Shown here: positions 55,110 to 64,000 of the stretch, in pieces
Layout of the letters: the number at the start of each line of letters is the position of its first letter
Position numbering within the stretch: position 1 is the stretch's first letter
Assembly: GCA_965227945.1 (NCBI GenBank)
Contig: CBDDGQ010000006.1
Location: 124,001 to 188,000, forward strand
DNA: 64,000 nucleotides
Source: Azorhizobium sp965227945
Lineage (GTDB): Bacteria > Pseudomonadota > Alphaproteobacteria > Rhizobiales > Xanthobacteraceae
Direction of reading: 5' to 3'
Translations under genes and position numbers: made by a program
The notes under the pieces: generated by a model
Database searches by the model: none
What the model was told of the DNA's origin: nothing
The model's input: the letters and a program-made list of their open reading frames with translations, nothing else

Positions 55110-56159
55110 TCAGGCGTAATTCAAAATACTCAGCTTCATGAGCGTGCTCGTCGTGGAGTAGCTCATGCTCAACTGGTTGGTCAGGGCGTCGAGCCGCGTC
55201 TTGGCTTCGGCGGTGTCGACCCCCTCCAGCGTTGAGATGCGGCTATCGACCACGTCGACCGTGCCCTGCATCTGCGTCGTCGCGGCCTTGACGCGGGTCT
55301 GCGTCACGCCGATGGAGGCGGCGGCCGCAGTCAGCCCGGTCACCCCTTCGGTCACCGCGGTCCGCGCGGTGTCCATCACCACCTGGAGGGCGTTGGAGTT
55401 CATGTTCTGAACGCCCAGGTAGCCCACCATCGTGAATGCCATGTTGAGCTTGCGCATGGCTTGATCATTGGCGCTGACCGAGACGTTGGCACGCTCAGTG
55501 GGCGAGATCTGCTTGGTCAGGGTCTCGTCCGACGCGCTCGAAAAGGTGTTGCTCCAGGACGGGTCCTTGAACAGGTTCGAAAACTCGTTGTCCAGGAAGT
55601 CCTTCATCTGGTCGGCCGTGATATCCGCCACCTTCGGATCGTTCTGCGGATCCGTGGTGTTGAGGCCGAACTTGGCGGCGAACGCGGCATTCACCGCCGC
55701 CTCCGGGCCGCTGTTATAGTCCGCCATGGGCGCGACGCTGCTGTTCACGCCGCCGAAGACGTAGCGCGTGCCGTCGGTGCTGTTGAGCGCGGCGTTGAAG
55801 GACGAGAGCGCGGCGCGCGCCTCGGTCTCCAGCTGCGGCGCGGTGCCCGCCGTGGACTGCCCGCTGAGCAGATTTTCGAGGAATGAATTGGAGGTTGTGG
55901 TCATGCCGGACAGCGCACTCTGCGTGCGGGTGGTCATGCCATCGATCAGGGAATTGCCGTCGATCAGACCCTGCAGCGAGTTCTTTTCCGTGCGCAGATC
56001 GACGCTGTGGGAGGTGCGCACACCCAGCGTCAACCCCACGTCGGCCAGACGGCCGGTCGCGACTTCGGTGGTGGCTTTGGCGATGTCCGTCTGCAAGCGC
56101 GGGATCGCGTTCAAAGAAGCCGATGTCCAGGACAAGGTGGAGATGTAGCTGCTCATCAT
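55110..56159 (-). CDS. flgL: flagellar hook-associated protein 3, FlgL
   Basis: A 349-residue hook-filament junction protein. The N-terminal (ISTLSWTSASLNAIPRLQTD) and C-terminal (TLEGVDTAEAKTRLDALTNQ) helical regions resemble flagellin, with a variable middle. The start is ATG 56159 or the adjacent ATG 56156. It is exported by the type III system and placed between FlgK and the filament. It lies seven bases downstream of flgK. Confidence 0.9.
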   Translation of the reverse strand: MMSSYISTLSWTSASLNAIPRLQTDIAKATTEVATGRLADVGLTLGVRTSHSVDLRTEKNSLQGLIDGNSLIDGMTTRTQSALSGMTTTSNSFLENLLSGQSTAGTAPQLETEARAALSSFNAALNSTDGTRYVFGGVNSSVAPMADYNSGPEAAVNAAFAAKFGLNTTDPQNDPKVADITADQMKDFLDNEFSNLFKDPSWSNTFSSASDETLTKQISPTERANVSVSANDQAMRKLNMAFTMVGYLGVQNMNSNALQVVMDTARTAVTEGVTGLTAAAASIGVTQTRVKAATTQMQGTVDVVDSRISTLEGVDTAEAKTRLDALTNQLSMSYSTTSTLMKLSILNYA

Positions 56160-56166
56160 GGCGCGG

Positions 56167-57621
56167 TCACTTCATCATCGAGAAAAGGGAGTCGTACATC
56201 GATCCAATAATGCTGATCAGTTTCGACGACGCCTGATAGCTATGCTCCAGATCCAATTGCTTGGCATATTCCTGGTCGGTATTGACGCCCGTCGAGTTGG
56301 ACAGGGCCGTGGAGGCCTGAGACAGGAAGGACTTTTGCGTATCCGACGCGGTGGACGTCGATGTCCGCAGCCCTTCGAGCCAGCTCACCGAGGTGCTGGC
56401 GAACGTGGCGAGGCTGATGCCGCTGCCCAGCTGCGTGCTGGCGTCGAACGTATCTGTCGCCTTCAGCGCCGAAGAGACAGAGGTGAGGCGGTCGGAATAG
56501 CTCGCGGTCCCAGCGGAATTGTAGGTGTAATTGCTTCCGTTCATGCCGCCGTCGCGCAGCGTCAGAGCGGAGCCGCCCTGAGACACCACGGCGCCGGCGT
56601 TGATGCTGATATGCGCCGCCAGGCCCTTGGTGAGGCCGGAGGGAATGGTGGAATCGGTGCCATTGGTGAACAGGCCCGACTTGTCCGCCCCCGTGCTCAC
56701 CTGGTCTTGTTCGGCAAAGTCGCTGATCAGCGTGCGAGCGACTTCGTCCAGCTGGTTCTGGTAAGTCACCGCCACGGTGTCGCGCAGTTCTGCATTGCCA
56801 GCGATGGAGCCGGACTTCAGCGGCATGGTGGCGGAAGCGCCGGTGACCGCAACCCCATCCACGAACACCGCCTTGCCGGTGACCGTACCGTCATAGACCG
56901 TGGTGGCGTCGAAGCTGACGGCCCGCGGGGTCTTGTCGAACAGGGTCACACCGCTGTCGGTGTAGATGACCATGTCGTTGTTGCCGCGGGTGACGGTGGA
57001 CACCCCCATCTGTTCCGACAGCTTCGACAGGATCGCATCGCGGGCGTCGAGCACGTCGGAGAGATCGTTGCCCTTCACGGTCGCCGAGACCACCGCATTG
57101 TTGGCGGTCTCGAACTGCTTGAGCAGGTCGTTGACGTCGGACACCGAGGTGGCGATGGCCGCATCCGCATCCTGGCGGGCGCCCTGCACCACGTTGGACG
57201 CCGTGTTCAGCGCCGTCGCCAGATCCTGGGCGGCGGTCACCGCCGCCTGAGCCAGGATGGGATCGTCCGGCGAGTTGGTATAAGTGGCCAGCGCGGTGCT
57301 GAACGTCCCGAGCTTGCCCGCAACCGATGTCTCGCTATCGGTATCCCCCACCGTGGTCTGCATCGTGGTGAGGCCGGCCAGCAGCGCCGTTTGCTTGGCG
57401 CTGGTGGAGGTGGCGTCCTTCATCCGATTGAACAACGCAAGGTCGCTGGCGCGAACCACATTGATCTTGGTCGAGCCATCGGCATTGGTGACGGTCACGG
57501 CGATCTTGCGCGAGTAACTGGTGTTGCTCGCGCCGTCGATGTTTCGACTGGATGCAGACAATTGCGTTGCTGTGTTCAGCAACGAATTGCTTGCCGTGTT
57601 GAAGGCGGTCGTCAGGCTCAT
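56167..57621 (-). CDS. flgK: flagellar hook-associated protein 1, FlgK
   Basis: A 484-residue junction protein. N-terminus MSLTTAFNTASNSLLNTATQ and C-terminus NTDQEYAKQLDLEHSYQASS, SKLISIIGSMYDSLFSMM are family hallmarks. ATG 57621 gives the canonical start; a TTG at 57633 is less likely. It joins the hook to FlgL and the filament. It is shorter than the enteric protein in the variable middle. Confidence 0.93.
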   Translation of the reverse strand: MSLTTAFNTASNSLLNTATQLSASSRNIDGASNTSYSRKIAVTVTNADGSTKINVVRASDLALFNRMKDATSTSAKQTALLAGLTTMQTTVGDTDSETSVAGKLGTFSTALATYTNSPDDPILAQAAVTAAQDLATALNTASNVVQGARQDADAAIATSVSDVNDLLKQFETANNAVVSATVKGNDLSDVLDARDAILSKLSEQMGVSTVTRGNNDMVIYTDSGVTLFDKTPRAVSFDATTVYDGTVTGKAVFVDGVAVTGASATMPLKSGSIAGNAELRDTVAVTYQNQLDEVARTLISDFAEQDQVSTGADKSGLFTNGTDSTIPSGLTKGLAAHISINAGAVVSQGGSALTLRDGGMNGSNYTYNSAGTASYSDRLTSVSSALKATDTFDASTQLGSGISLATFASTSVSWLEGLRTSTSTASDTQKSFLSQASTALSNSTGVNTDQEYAKQLDLEHSYQASSKLISIIGSMYDSLFSMMK

Positions 57622-57655
57622 GGTCTGCACCAAATCCGGCAGGAGGACGACGAAA

Positions 57656-58960
57656 TCAGCGCTTCAGGTTCATGAGCACGTCGAGCAGCTCGGTGCCGGT
57701 CTGGAACACCTTCGAATTGGCGGTGTAGTCGCGCTGCGCCACGATCATGTCGGTGAGCTCCGACGCCATGTCGACGTTGGAGTTTTCCAGCGCATTGGAG
57801 ACCACCGAGCCGTAGCCGGGGGTGCCCGCAAACCCGATCTGCAGGGCGCCGGATTCCAAATTGACCTGATAGGCATTGCCCGCGACCGGGGTCAGATTGT
57901 CGGGGCTCGCCACCGTGGCCAGCGGAATCTTGAACAGATTGGTGGTGTTGCCGTTGCCGTCCACGGCATAGACCGTGCCGTCCTTGGACACCTTGAAGTC
58001 CGAGGCCGCGCTGGGGGCGCTGCCGTTCATGGTGGCCTGCGGGGTGTAGCTGGAGGCCAGCTGCGTCATCTTGCTGGTGTCGAGCGTGACCGACTGGCCG
58101 TTGGGCACGGTGAAGGTGGCGCTGGTGCCCGAGGTGATCTGCCCCGAGGCGTTGAACGTCATGGTCGTGTTGGACAGCGCCGCCGAAGTATAGGGGAAGG
58201 GCGAAGTGGCGGAAGCCGCATCCGCCTGGTTGTAGATCGACATCTGCCACGTGGCCTCGCTGGCAACCACGGGAGGGGTCGCCGACGGGTTCGCTGCCAC
58301 TGCGTCCGCGGTCTTGGTCAGATAGACGTCGAGGGTGACCTGGTTGCCCAGGCTGTCATAGGTGGAGATCGACGACTTCTGGGAATAAGCTGCCGTCGTT
58401 GCATTTGCCGACGGCAGGTTGGCTGCCGCCACTACGGTGCTGCTGGACGGCAGGTTGGCCGAGAAGGAGCCCGAGGTGGTGGGAACCGCCGCCAGGGTCA
58501 CGTTCTGCAGGTTGATCGGCACCAGGCCGCCGGTGCCGTTGAGCACGGAGGACGGGTTCTGCCCGCCGCTGATGTCGTAGCCCATGACCGTATAGCCGGC
58601 CGAATTCACCAGGTTTCCGCTCGAGGCGTCCACGGTGAAGCTGCCGGCGCGGGTCAGCATGGTCTGGCTGGAGGCATCCTGCACCACGAAGAACCCGTCG
58701 CCCTGAACCATCAGGTCGGTGTTGGACGTGGTGTTCTTGGTCGTCCCCTGCTGCGAGACGGAATATTTGATGTCGGTGTTGACGGAGCCGGAATTGTACT
58801 CCGACACGCCGCTCTGGACGATCAGCGAGGAGAATTCCGTCGAGGCCTTCTTGTAGCCGGTCGTGCTGGAATTCGCGATGTTGTCGGAGATGGTGCCGAG
58901 CTTGTTGGACTGGGCAGTCATGCCCGAAACGCTGGTGCGCAGGGACCCGTAAAGGCTCAT
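57656..58960 (-). CDS. flgE: flagellar hook protein FlgE
   Basis: A 434-residue hook subunit. The N-terminus (SLYGSLRTSVSGMTAQSNKL, GTISDNIANSSTTGYKKA) and the C-terminus (NVDMASELTDMIVAQRDYTA, NSKVFQTGTELLDVLMNLKR) form the conserved rod/hook helices, with beta domains between. ATG 58960 is preceded by GGAG. It is exported and polymerised under the FlgD cap. About 117 bases separate it from fliI upstream, and a promoter may lie there. Confidence 0.95.
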   Translation of the reverse strand: MSLYGSLRTSVSGMTAQSNKLGTISDNIANSSTTGYKKASTEFSSLIVQSGVSEYNSGSVNTDIKYSVSQQGTTKNTTSNTDLMVQGDGFFVVQDASSQTMLTRAGSFTVDASSGNLVNSAGYTVMGYDISGGQNPSSVLNGTGGLVPINLQNVTLAAVPTTSGSFSANLPSSSTVVAAANLPSANATTAAYSQKSSISTYDSLGNQVTLDVYLTKTADAVAANPSATPPVVASEATWQMSIYNQADAASATSPFPYTSAALSNTTMTFNASGQITSGTSATFTVPNGQSVTLDTSKMTQLASSYTPQATMNGSAPSAASDFKVSKDGTVYAVDGNGNTTNLFKIPLATVASPDNLTPVAGNAYQVNLESGALQIGFAGTPGYGSVVSNALENSNVDMASELTDMIVAQRDYTANSKVFQTGTELLDVLMNLKR

Positions 58961-59077
58961 TGGGAAAGCTCCTGAGGATGCGGGCGCACTCCGCCCTTTT
59001 GCTGGATACCCACCACCGGCAATTGACCAGCACTAGCTTGTGCGAGGCTGCCGCTATTTCCGGTCGTGGATGGAACT

Positions 59078-60400
59078 CTAGACGCGTATCGCTTGCGCCA
59101 ATTCATTGAAGGCATCTTTAGACGGCGCAGCATCTCCGTATTGACGCAGCGCCTCATAGATCTTCGGCACCATTTGCACGGCTTGATCCAGCTCGACATC
59201 GCTGCCGGCCTGGTAGCCGCCCATCAGGCGCAAATCGCGGGTGTCCTCGAAACGGGCGATCATGGTTTTCAGCAGGCGCACCAGATCGCGCTCTTCGGAG
59301 CTCCACACGCTGTCGGCGAGGCGCGAGATGGAGCCCAGCACATTCACCGCCGGAAACCGGCCCTGGTCGGCAATGGCGCGGTCCAGCACGATGTGGCCAT
59401 CCAGCGTGCCACGGATGGCGTCGGCCACCGGATCATTATGGTCATCGCCGTCTACCAGCACCGAGAACACGGCGGTGATGGCGCCGGAGCCCTCGGGGCC
59501 CGGCCCGGCCCGCTCCAGCAGCTTCGGCAAGGTGGAGAACACGCTCGGGGCATAGCCGCGCGCCACGGCCGGCTCGCCGGCGGCCAGGGCCACGTCGCGC
59601 GCCGCATGGGCATAGCGGGTGACGCTGTCCAGGATCAGCAGCACCGACTCGCCGCGATCACGGAAATATTCCGCCACGGCCAAGGCCGACTGCGGCGCCA
59701 GGCGGCGCATCATGGGGCTTTCGTCGCTGGTGGACACCACCACGACGGACCGGTACCGATTGGCTTCCAGCGGCCCTTCCAGGAACTCGCGCACCTCACG
59801 GCCGCGCTCGCCCACCAGGCCGACAACCACCGTGTCGAACTCCGCGCTGCGGGCCAGCATGGACAGCAAGGTGGACTTGCCGACGCCGGATCCGGCGAAG
59901 ATGCCCATGCGCTGGCCCACGCACATGGGGGTGAACAGGTCCACCACCCGCACCCCGGTCTTCACCGGCTTGTGGATGCGCTGGCGGCTCATGGCCGCGG
60001 GCGGCTCGGCATCCATGGGCATGCGATGCAGGCCGCGGGCCAGTGGGCCCTTGCCATCCAGCGGCACGCCCAAGGCATTGATCACCCGCCCCTTCCAGGA
60101 CGGATCGGGGCTGAGCGCCAGGGTGCCGATGCGGAAGGCGATCTCGCCCATGCCCACCGGCACGCGCTCGTCGAACGGCTTGATGGAGGCGCCGGCGTCA
60201 TCCACCCGCACCACTTCGCCGATGCGCATGCGCCCGTCCTGCTCGATGCCCACCCGCTCGCCAAGGCGCAGGTAGCTGGACAGGCCGGTGACCTTGAAAT
60301 GGGTGGGCGCCACTTCGCGCACCACGCCGCCGATGCGCAACGGCGGCACGTCTTCCAGGGCCGATTCCACGGCCGCCTGCAGCCTCATCAGAGCGTTCAT
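59078..60400 (-). CDS. fliI: flagellar export ATPase FliI
   Basis: A 440-residue ATPase of the F1-beta type. Walker A GIFAGSGVGKST (Lys175), Walker B SVLLILDSVTRYAHAAR and the ERGREVREFLE segment are clear. It forms a hexamer at the export gate and unloads chaperones. ATG 60400 gives the normal length. It lies 49 bases downstream of flgF. Confidence 0.95.
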   Translation of the reverse strand: MNALMRLQAAVESALEDVPPLRIGGVVREVAPTHFKVTGLSSYLRLGERVGIEQDGRMRIGEVVRVDDAGASIKPFDERVPVGMGEIAFRIGTLALSPDPSWKGRVINALGVPLDGKGPLARGLHRMPMDAEPPAAMSRQRIHKPVKTGVRVVDLFTPMCVGQRMGIFAGSGVGKSTLLSMLARSAEFDTVVVGLVGERGREVREFLEGPLEANRYRSVVVVSTSDESPMMRRLAPQSALAVAEYFRDRGESVLLILDSVTRYAHAARDVALAAGEPAVARGYAPSVFSTLPKLLERAGPGPEGSGAITAVFSVLVDGDDHNDPVADAIRGTLDGHIVLDRAIADQGRFPAVNVLGSISRLADSVWSSEERDLVRLLKTMIARFEDTRDLRLMGGYQAGSDVELDQAVQMVPKIYEALRQYGDAAPSKDAFNELAQAIRV

Positions 60401-60449
60401 CACCCAACCTCGACAAGAGAACCGGCCGCCGCCCGGCGGCCGCGGGCGG

Positions 60450-61172
60450 TCATTGCGGGCCGAGGGCGCGGATGGAGTCGACGCTGGTGGTTTCCTGCTG
60501 GGAAATCGCCGAGGCCGCGCTCTCGAACGCCCGCTGGACGGTGATGAGGCGGGACATCTCCTGGATCGGATCGACGTTCGATCCTTCCACATAGCCCTGG
60601 CGCATCACGTTGGAATTGAAGTCCTGCACCGTGGTCACCTGGGAATCGGGAATGACCGCGGCATTGTCGTAGCGCGTCAGCTTGGCGCTGGCGGGGATCT
60701 CGTACATGCCGATGGTGCCGACCGTATTGGTGCCCTGGGTGAGGGTGCCGTCGGTGCCGATCTTCAGCGGCCCCTGATCCGGGCTCACCAGGATGGCGGT
60801 GCCGCCCTGGTCGAGGATCGGGTAGTTGTTCACCGTGACCACCTTGCCCTCCTGGGTCACGTGCAGGCGCCCGTCGCGGGTATAAGCGGTGCCGGCGGGG
60901 GTCTGGATCGCCAGCCAGGCCTTGCCTTCGATGGCCACGTCATTGGGGCTGTTGGTGAAGGTGATGGGGCCGACCTTTCGCGAGGTGTAGCTCTCGCCCA
61001 CCGAGGCGAAGGCCACATCCTTGGCGCCGCTCTCGGCCATGATGCTTTCGAACTTGATCTCCTCGGCGCGATAGCCGGGGGTGTTCATGTTGGCGACGTT
61101 ATTGGCAATGGTGGTCATCCGCTTCTCCATCGCCATCTGCGCGGAGAGCGCCACATAAAGGCCGTTGGCCAT
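60450..61172 (-). CDS. flgF: flagellar basal-body rod protein FlgF
   Basis: A 240-residue proximal rod protein. The N-terminus (LYVALSAQMAMEKRMTTIAN, NVANMNTPGYRAEEIKFE) and C-terminus (EGSNVDPIQEMSRLITVQRA) are rod/hook family helices. SNVDP and the length identify FlgF rather than FlgG. It is the first gene of the leftward flagellar block and is divergent from motA. Confidence 0.92.
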   Translation of the reverse strand: MANGLYVALSAQMAMEKRMTTIANNVANMNTPGYRAEEIKFESIMAESGAKDVAFASVGESYTSRKVGPITFTNSPNDVAIEGKAWLAIQTPAGTAYTRDGRLHVTQEGKVVTVNNYPILDQGGTAILVSPDQGPLKIGTDGTLTQGTNTVGTIGMYEIPASAKLTRYDNAAVIPDSQVTTVQDFNSNVMRQGYVEGSNVDPIQEMSRLITVQRAFESAASAISQQETTSVDSIRALGPQ

Positions 61173-61541
61173 TTCAGCCTCCGATTCTCACATGAAGCAG
61201 GAAAGACGTGGCGCCGGCGCCGGACATCATCGTCCGGGAGGAAAGCCGGGCCATCTGCTGGTCGGTCGAGAGCATGGACGGCAAATCAGGTCTCCGGCGC
61301 GGAACGGTCGGTGGCTGGGTGCGAACCGGCGACCGATTGAGGCCGGAGCGCAGTTGAAGGAGAAGGCCACAGGCTTCCTCCGATCGCACTCGGCGGGATC
61401 GACGCACACGCTCGCGCCTCAAGCTTGTCCCAGCCTGCCTTCCCTGCGGCGACGCAGCGAGCGTGTGGCACCGCACGCCACTCCAGCCTCGCGCAATCCA
61501 CGCCCCCTAACACCAGAGCATCAACAGGGGGGAGTACGCAC
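61173..61541. other. divergent control region between flgF and motA
   Basis: A 369-base gap between two outward-facing flagellar transcripts, so it should hold both promoters. It contains a long-range inverted repeat at 61406-61466. No gene is credible in it. No sigma-54 or sigma-28 consensus was recognised by eye. Confidence 0.6.
61406..61466. repeat. 10-bp inverted repeat with a 41-base spacer
   Basis: ACACGCTCGC (61406-61415) and GCGAGCGTGT (61457-61466) are exact reverse complements. They lie upstream of motA and could be paired operators, or a stem if transcribed in a motA leader. Confidence 0.5.
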
Positions 61542-62432
61542 GTGAGCGTCTTGCTGGGAATTGTCCTGGGCCTCGCCGCCACCTTCGGCGGCTTCATGGC
61601 CATGGGCGGTCACCTCGATGTGGTGTGGCAGCCCTTCGAGTATGTGATCATCGGCGGCATCGCCTTCAGCACGTTCATCATTGCCAACCCGATGAGCGTC
61701 ATCAAGGACACCGGCAAGGCGATCATGCACGCCCTGGCCGGCGTCGCCCCCAAGCGCAAGGATTTCCTGGCGCTGCTCGGACTGCTCTATGCGCTGATGC
61801 GCGAGGTGCGCTCCAAGCCGCGCAACGAAGTCGAATCGCATATCGACGACCCGGCCAATTCCGGCCTCTTCGCGCACTTCCCCACGGTGCTGAAGGACAA
61901 GGAACTGACGCAATATATCTGCGACTACGCGCGCCTCATCATCATCGGCAACGCCAAGTCGCACGAGATCGAAGGCTTGATGGAGCAGGAAATCTCCACC
62001 ATCAAGAAGCACAAGACGAAGCCCGCAGCGGCGCTGGGCACGGTCGCCGAAGCGCTTCCGGCCCTCGGCATCTGCGCCGCGGTGCTCGGCATCGTGAAAG
62101 CCATGGGCGCCATCGACCAGTCGCCGGAGATTCTGGGCCATTACATCGGCTCGGCGCTGATCGGCACCTTCGTGGGCATCTACTCCTCTTACGCGATCAT
62201 TTCGCCGCTGGCGCACAAGGTGAAGATCACCCGCGAAAAGCAGTGCCAGCCCTACATCATCGTGAAGCAGACCCTGATCGCCTTCATGAACGGGGCCCTG
62301 CCGCAGATCGCCCTCGAGCACGGCCGCAAGACCATCGGCGAGGGTGAGCGCCCGACCATCGACGAAGTGGAGAGCGAGGCCATCTCCAACGTGCCGTCCT
62401 CCAATTCTCCGCCCCAGCAGCAGGCTGCGTGA
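61542..62432 (+). CDS. motA: flagellar motor stator protein MotA
   Basis: A 296-residue inner-membrane stator subunit with four membrane segments: two near the N-terminus (LLGIVLGLAATFGGFMAMGG, VIIGGIAFSTFIIANP) and two at about 175-230 (ALPALGICAAVLGIVKAMGA, IGSALIGTFVGIYSSYAIIS). The proline-bearing segments and the charged cytosolic loop between segments 2 and 3 are present. Start GTG 61542 follows GGGGGGAG. With MotB, encoded elsewhere, it conducts protons to drive rotation. fliM follows four bases later. Confidence 0.95.
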   Translation: MSVLLGIVLGLAATFGGFMAMGGHLDVVWQPFEYVIIGGIAFSTFIIANPMSVIKDTGKAIMHALAGVAPKRKDFLALLGLLYALMREVRSKPRNEVESHIDDPANSGLFAHFPTVLKDKELTQYICDYARLIIIGNAKSHEIEGLMEQEISTIKKHKTKPAAALGTVAEALPALGICAAVLGIVKAMGAIDQSPEILGHYIGSALIGTFVGIYSSYAIISPLAHKVKITREKQCQPYIIVKQTLIAFMNGALPQIALEHGRKTIGEGERPTIDEVESEAISNVPSSNSPPQQQAA

Positions 62433-62436
62433 TCTC

Positions 62437-63366
62437 ATGAATGCCGCGCATTCCCACCAAGACATTCGCGACATGCTGCTGGACGCAGCCGGTCTGTCCA
62501 TCGACCGCCTGCCCATGCTGCACGTCATTTTCGACCGCATGGGCACGCTCTGCGCCGAAGGGCTGCGCCAGCTGGCCGCCTCCCAGGCTTTCTATTCGCT
62601 CTCCAGCATCGAAACCGGCCGCATCGGCGACGTGCTGGAAATGTATGAAGGCATGGCGGTGGCGGGCGTGTTCCACGTTCCCATGTGGGACAGCCACATC
62701 ATCGTCGGCTTCGACCGCGACTTCGTCTTCACCATGATCGAGGCGCTGTTCGGGGCCGATGGCTCCGAACCGCCGGTGGATGACGAACGGTCCTTCTCCA
62801 ACATCGAATTGCGGGTCGCCCAGGCGATCTTCGAGCAGATGCAGAAGGCGCTTCACACCTCCTTCTCCCTGGTCAGCGACACCCCGTTCAAGTTCGAGCG
62901 GCAGGAAACCCGCATGGACTTCGCGGTGATCGGCCGCCGCAACAACCTGGCGGTGACCGCGAAATTCCTCCTCCAGGCGCTGAACCGCGGCGGCGAGATG
63001 TTCGTCATCATCCCGCAGGCGGCCCTCACGCCCATGCGCCAGGCCTTGGCGCGCACCACCCCGGTGGAGACCACCGGGCGCGATCCGAACTGGCAGCGCC
63101 AGATCCGCACCGAGGTCAACCGCACCCAGGTCCAGGTCCGCGCCATCCTGGAGGAGCGTCATTATCCGCTCGGTGAGATCGCCGAGTTCAAGGTCGGGCA
63201 GGTCCTCAAGCTGCAGGCCACGCCGCGCACCTTGGTCAAGCTGGAGAGCGCCGACCAGCCCTTGTTCTGGTGCCATCTCGGCCAGTCCGAGGGCTCCTAT
63301 GTCCTGCGCATCGAAGACCACATCAATCAGAGCCAGGAGTTCCTCGATGACATCCTACCCCGTTGA
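62437..63366 (+). CDS. fliM: flagellar motor switch protein FliM
   Basis: A 309-residue C-ring protein. The central domain (GMAVAGVFHVPMWDSHIIVG, FVFTMIEALFGADG) and the C-terminal surface-presentation domain (RAILEERHYPLGEIAEFKVG, QVLKLQATP) are recognisable. The N-terminal CheY-binding segment is short and lacks a clear LSQxEIDALL motif, a feature seen in other rhizobia. It is cotranscribed with motA, and overlaps the next gene by 20 bases. Confidence 0.9.
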   Translation: MNAAHSHQDIRDMLLDAAGLSIDRLPMLHVIFDRMGTLCAEGLRQLAASQAFYSLSSIETGRIGDVLEMYEGMAVAGVFHVPMWDSHIIVGFDRDFVFTMIEALFGADGSEPPVDDERSFSNIELRVAQAIFEQMQKALHTSFSLVSDTPFKFERQETRMDFAVIGRRNNLAVTAKFLLQALNRGGEMFVIIPQAALTPMRQALARTTPVETTGRDPNWQRQIRTEVNRTQVQVRAILEERHYPLGEIAEFKVGQVLKLQATPRTLVKLESADQPLFWCHLGQSEGSYVLRIEDHINQSQEFLDDILPR

Positions 63367-63700
63367 CATCATCCTGCTGATCGCCCTGATGATCACCACC
63401 ACCTGTGTGATCCTGGTCTATCGCAAGCTGAAAGAACTGGAAGCCCACCAGGCCGACTATCAGCGCGTGCTGGCGGAAAGCGCCACGGCCCTGGTCTCGG
63501 CCCATCAGGCGGTGGCGCTGCTCAACACCGACGGCCGCGAACTGCTGTTCTCCCTGAGCGGCAAGATCGAGCAGGCCCACGAAGCCATCGCCGAGATGGA
63601 CAGCCGTGACACCGCGTTGCGCCGCGCCCGCGCGGCCCGCACCCCCGGACACAACCTTGACCACGGTCGCGATAGCGACATGCTGCCCCACGGCGCGTGA
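63347..63700 (+). CDS. DUF6468-type single-span flagellar cluster protein
   Basis: A 117-residue protein. One N-terminal membrane segment (IILLIALMITTTCVILVY, about 8-25), then a coiled coil (KELEAHQADYQRVLAESATA) and a basic tail. This layout matches DUF6468 proteins found between fliM and fliN in alphaproteobacteria; their role at the motor is not established. ATG 63347 lies inside the end of fliM, a 20-base overlap. Position supports a motor-related role. Confidence 0.7.
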   Translation: MTSYPVDIILLIALMITTTCVILVYRKLKELEAHQADYQRVLAESATALVSAHQAVALLNTDGRELLFSLSGKIEQAHEAIAEMDSRDTALRRARAARTPGHNLDHGRDSDMLPHGA

Positions 63701-63738
63701 CCGCTTCGGCCTTTGCACAGATCTGACAGGAGCATCCC

Positions 63739-64000
63739 ATGGCCCCCCGCACCCCCGGCGAACCTGAAGACATGTCCGTCGCCCACGATGAAGCCCTGTT
63801 CGCCAAGACGCTGAGCGGCGGCGGCGATAAGGAAGAGACCATCGGCTCCGGCCGGGGCCTGGAATCGGTCATGCGCATCCCGGTGCTGCTGCAGGTGGTG
63901 CTGGGCTCTGCCAGCATGCCGGTGGCCAATCTGATGAAGCTGGGCCGCGGCGCCATCGTGCCGCTCGACCATCGGGTCGGCGAGCCGGTGGACGTGGTGG
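63739..64000 (+). CDS. fliN: flagellar motor switch protein FliN, N-terminal part
   Basis: The first 87 codons are in the window. An unconserved leader of about 35 residues is followed by the start of the SpoA-type domain (SVMRIPVLLQVVLGSASMPV, then LMKLGRGAIVPLDHRVGEPV). This is the C-ring subunit that works with FliM and FliG. ATG 63739 follows GACAGGAG. It lies 38 bases after the DUF6468-type gene and runs off the right edge. Confidence 0.92.
   Translation, partial: MAPRTPGEPEDMSVAHDEALFAKTLSGGGDKEETIGSGRGLESVMRIPVLLQVVLGSASMPVANLMKLGRGAIVPLDHRVGEPVDVV

Noticed and set aside
59171..59185. GGCAC-N3-TTGCA as a sigma-54 promoter
   Set aside because: Spacing between the two blocks is wrong and it lies inside the fliI coding region.

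Overview
This is a GC-rich alphaproteobacterial chromosome segment, most likely Hyphomicrobiales and probably near Xanthobacteraceae (Azorhizobium, Xanthobacter, Ancylobacter). That placement is an inference. It rests on the adjacent flbT and flaF genes, the motA-fliM-DUF6468-fliN order, the single cheAWYBR operon, several FixJ/NarL-type regulators and the many close 4-base gene overlaps. No rRNA, CRISPR array, transposase, integrase or phage gene was found. The only RNA gene is one tRNA-Gln(CUG).

Layout. 1-3.4 kb: the start of a receiver-only protein, an AraC regulator, a chloroperoxidase-like alpha/beta hydrolase and a small coiled-coil protein. 3.6-12.4 kb: a CPA1 Na+/H+ antiporter, then a giant kinase-like/ATPase/GAF/PAS/histidine-kinase protein coupled to an MFS transporter. 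12.4-18.9 kb: an AraC regulator divergent from a 4-TM PAS histidine kinase, an isochorismatase-fold hydrolase, LysR, MFS, and an FAD monooxygenase. 19.1-22.2 kb: a cNMP-domain/thioredoxin-reductase-like fusion, a small exported protein, a small acidic protein and a second receiver-only protein. 22.3-36.5 kb: a dense signalling island with a FixJ-type regulator plus 4-TM PAS kinase operon, a three-gene operon (giant HisKA_2 kinase, REC-PAS-kinase, FixJ-type regulator), and a 7TMR-DISM kinase with an OmpR-type regulator. 36.6-39.2 kb: tRNA-Gln, a DUF1127 protein under a palindromic operator, a family 2 glycosyltransferase and two small proteins. 39.2-48.4 kb: the chemotaxis block (globin-coupled receptor, cheR, cheB, cheY, cheW, cheA, transmembrane receptor). 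48.4-61.2 kb: flagellar hook, export and assembly genes on the minus strand. 61.5-64 kb: motA, fliM, a DUF6468-type gene and the start of fliN on the plus strand.

The most interesting signal is a short palindrome, ATAC-N4-GTAT, found exactly four times, all between genes, with three one-mismatch copies also between genes or at a gene start. The copies lie beside two AraC genes, two receiver-only proteins, two related 4-TM kinases (one cotranscribed with a FixJ-type regulator), a small exported protein and, at greater distance, the hydrolase. I infer a local regulon controlled by a FixJ/NarL-type regulator. The second notable feature is a pair of paralogous giant sensors. They share a degenerate Ser/Thr-kinase-like domain, an AAA ATPase, a helical-repeat region and a GAF domain, but end in two different kinds of histidine-kinase transmitter.
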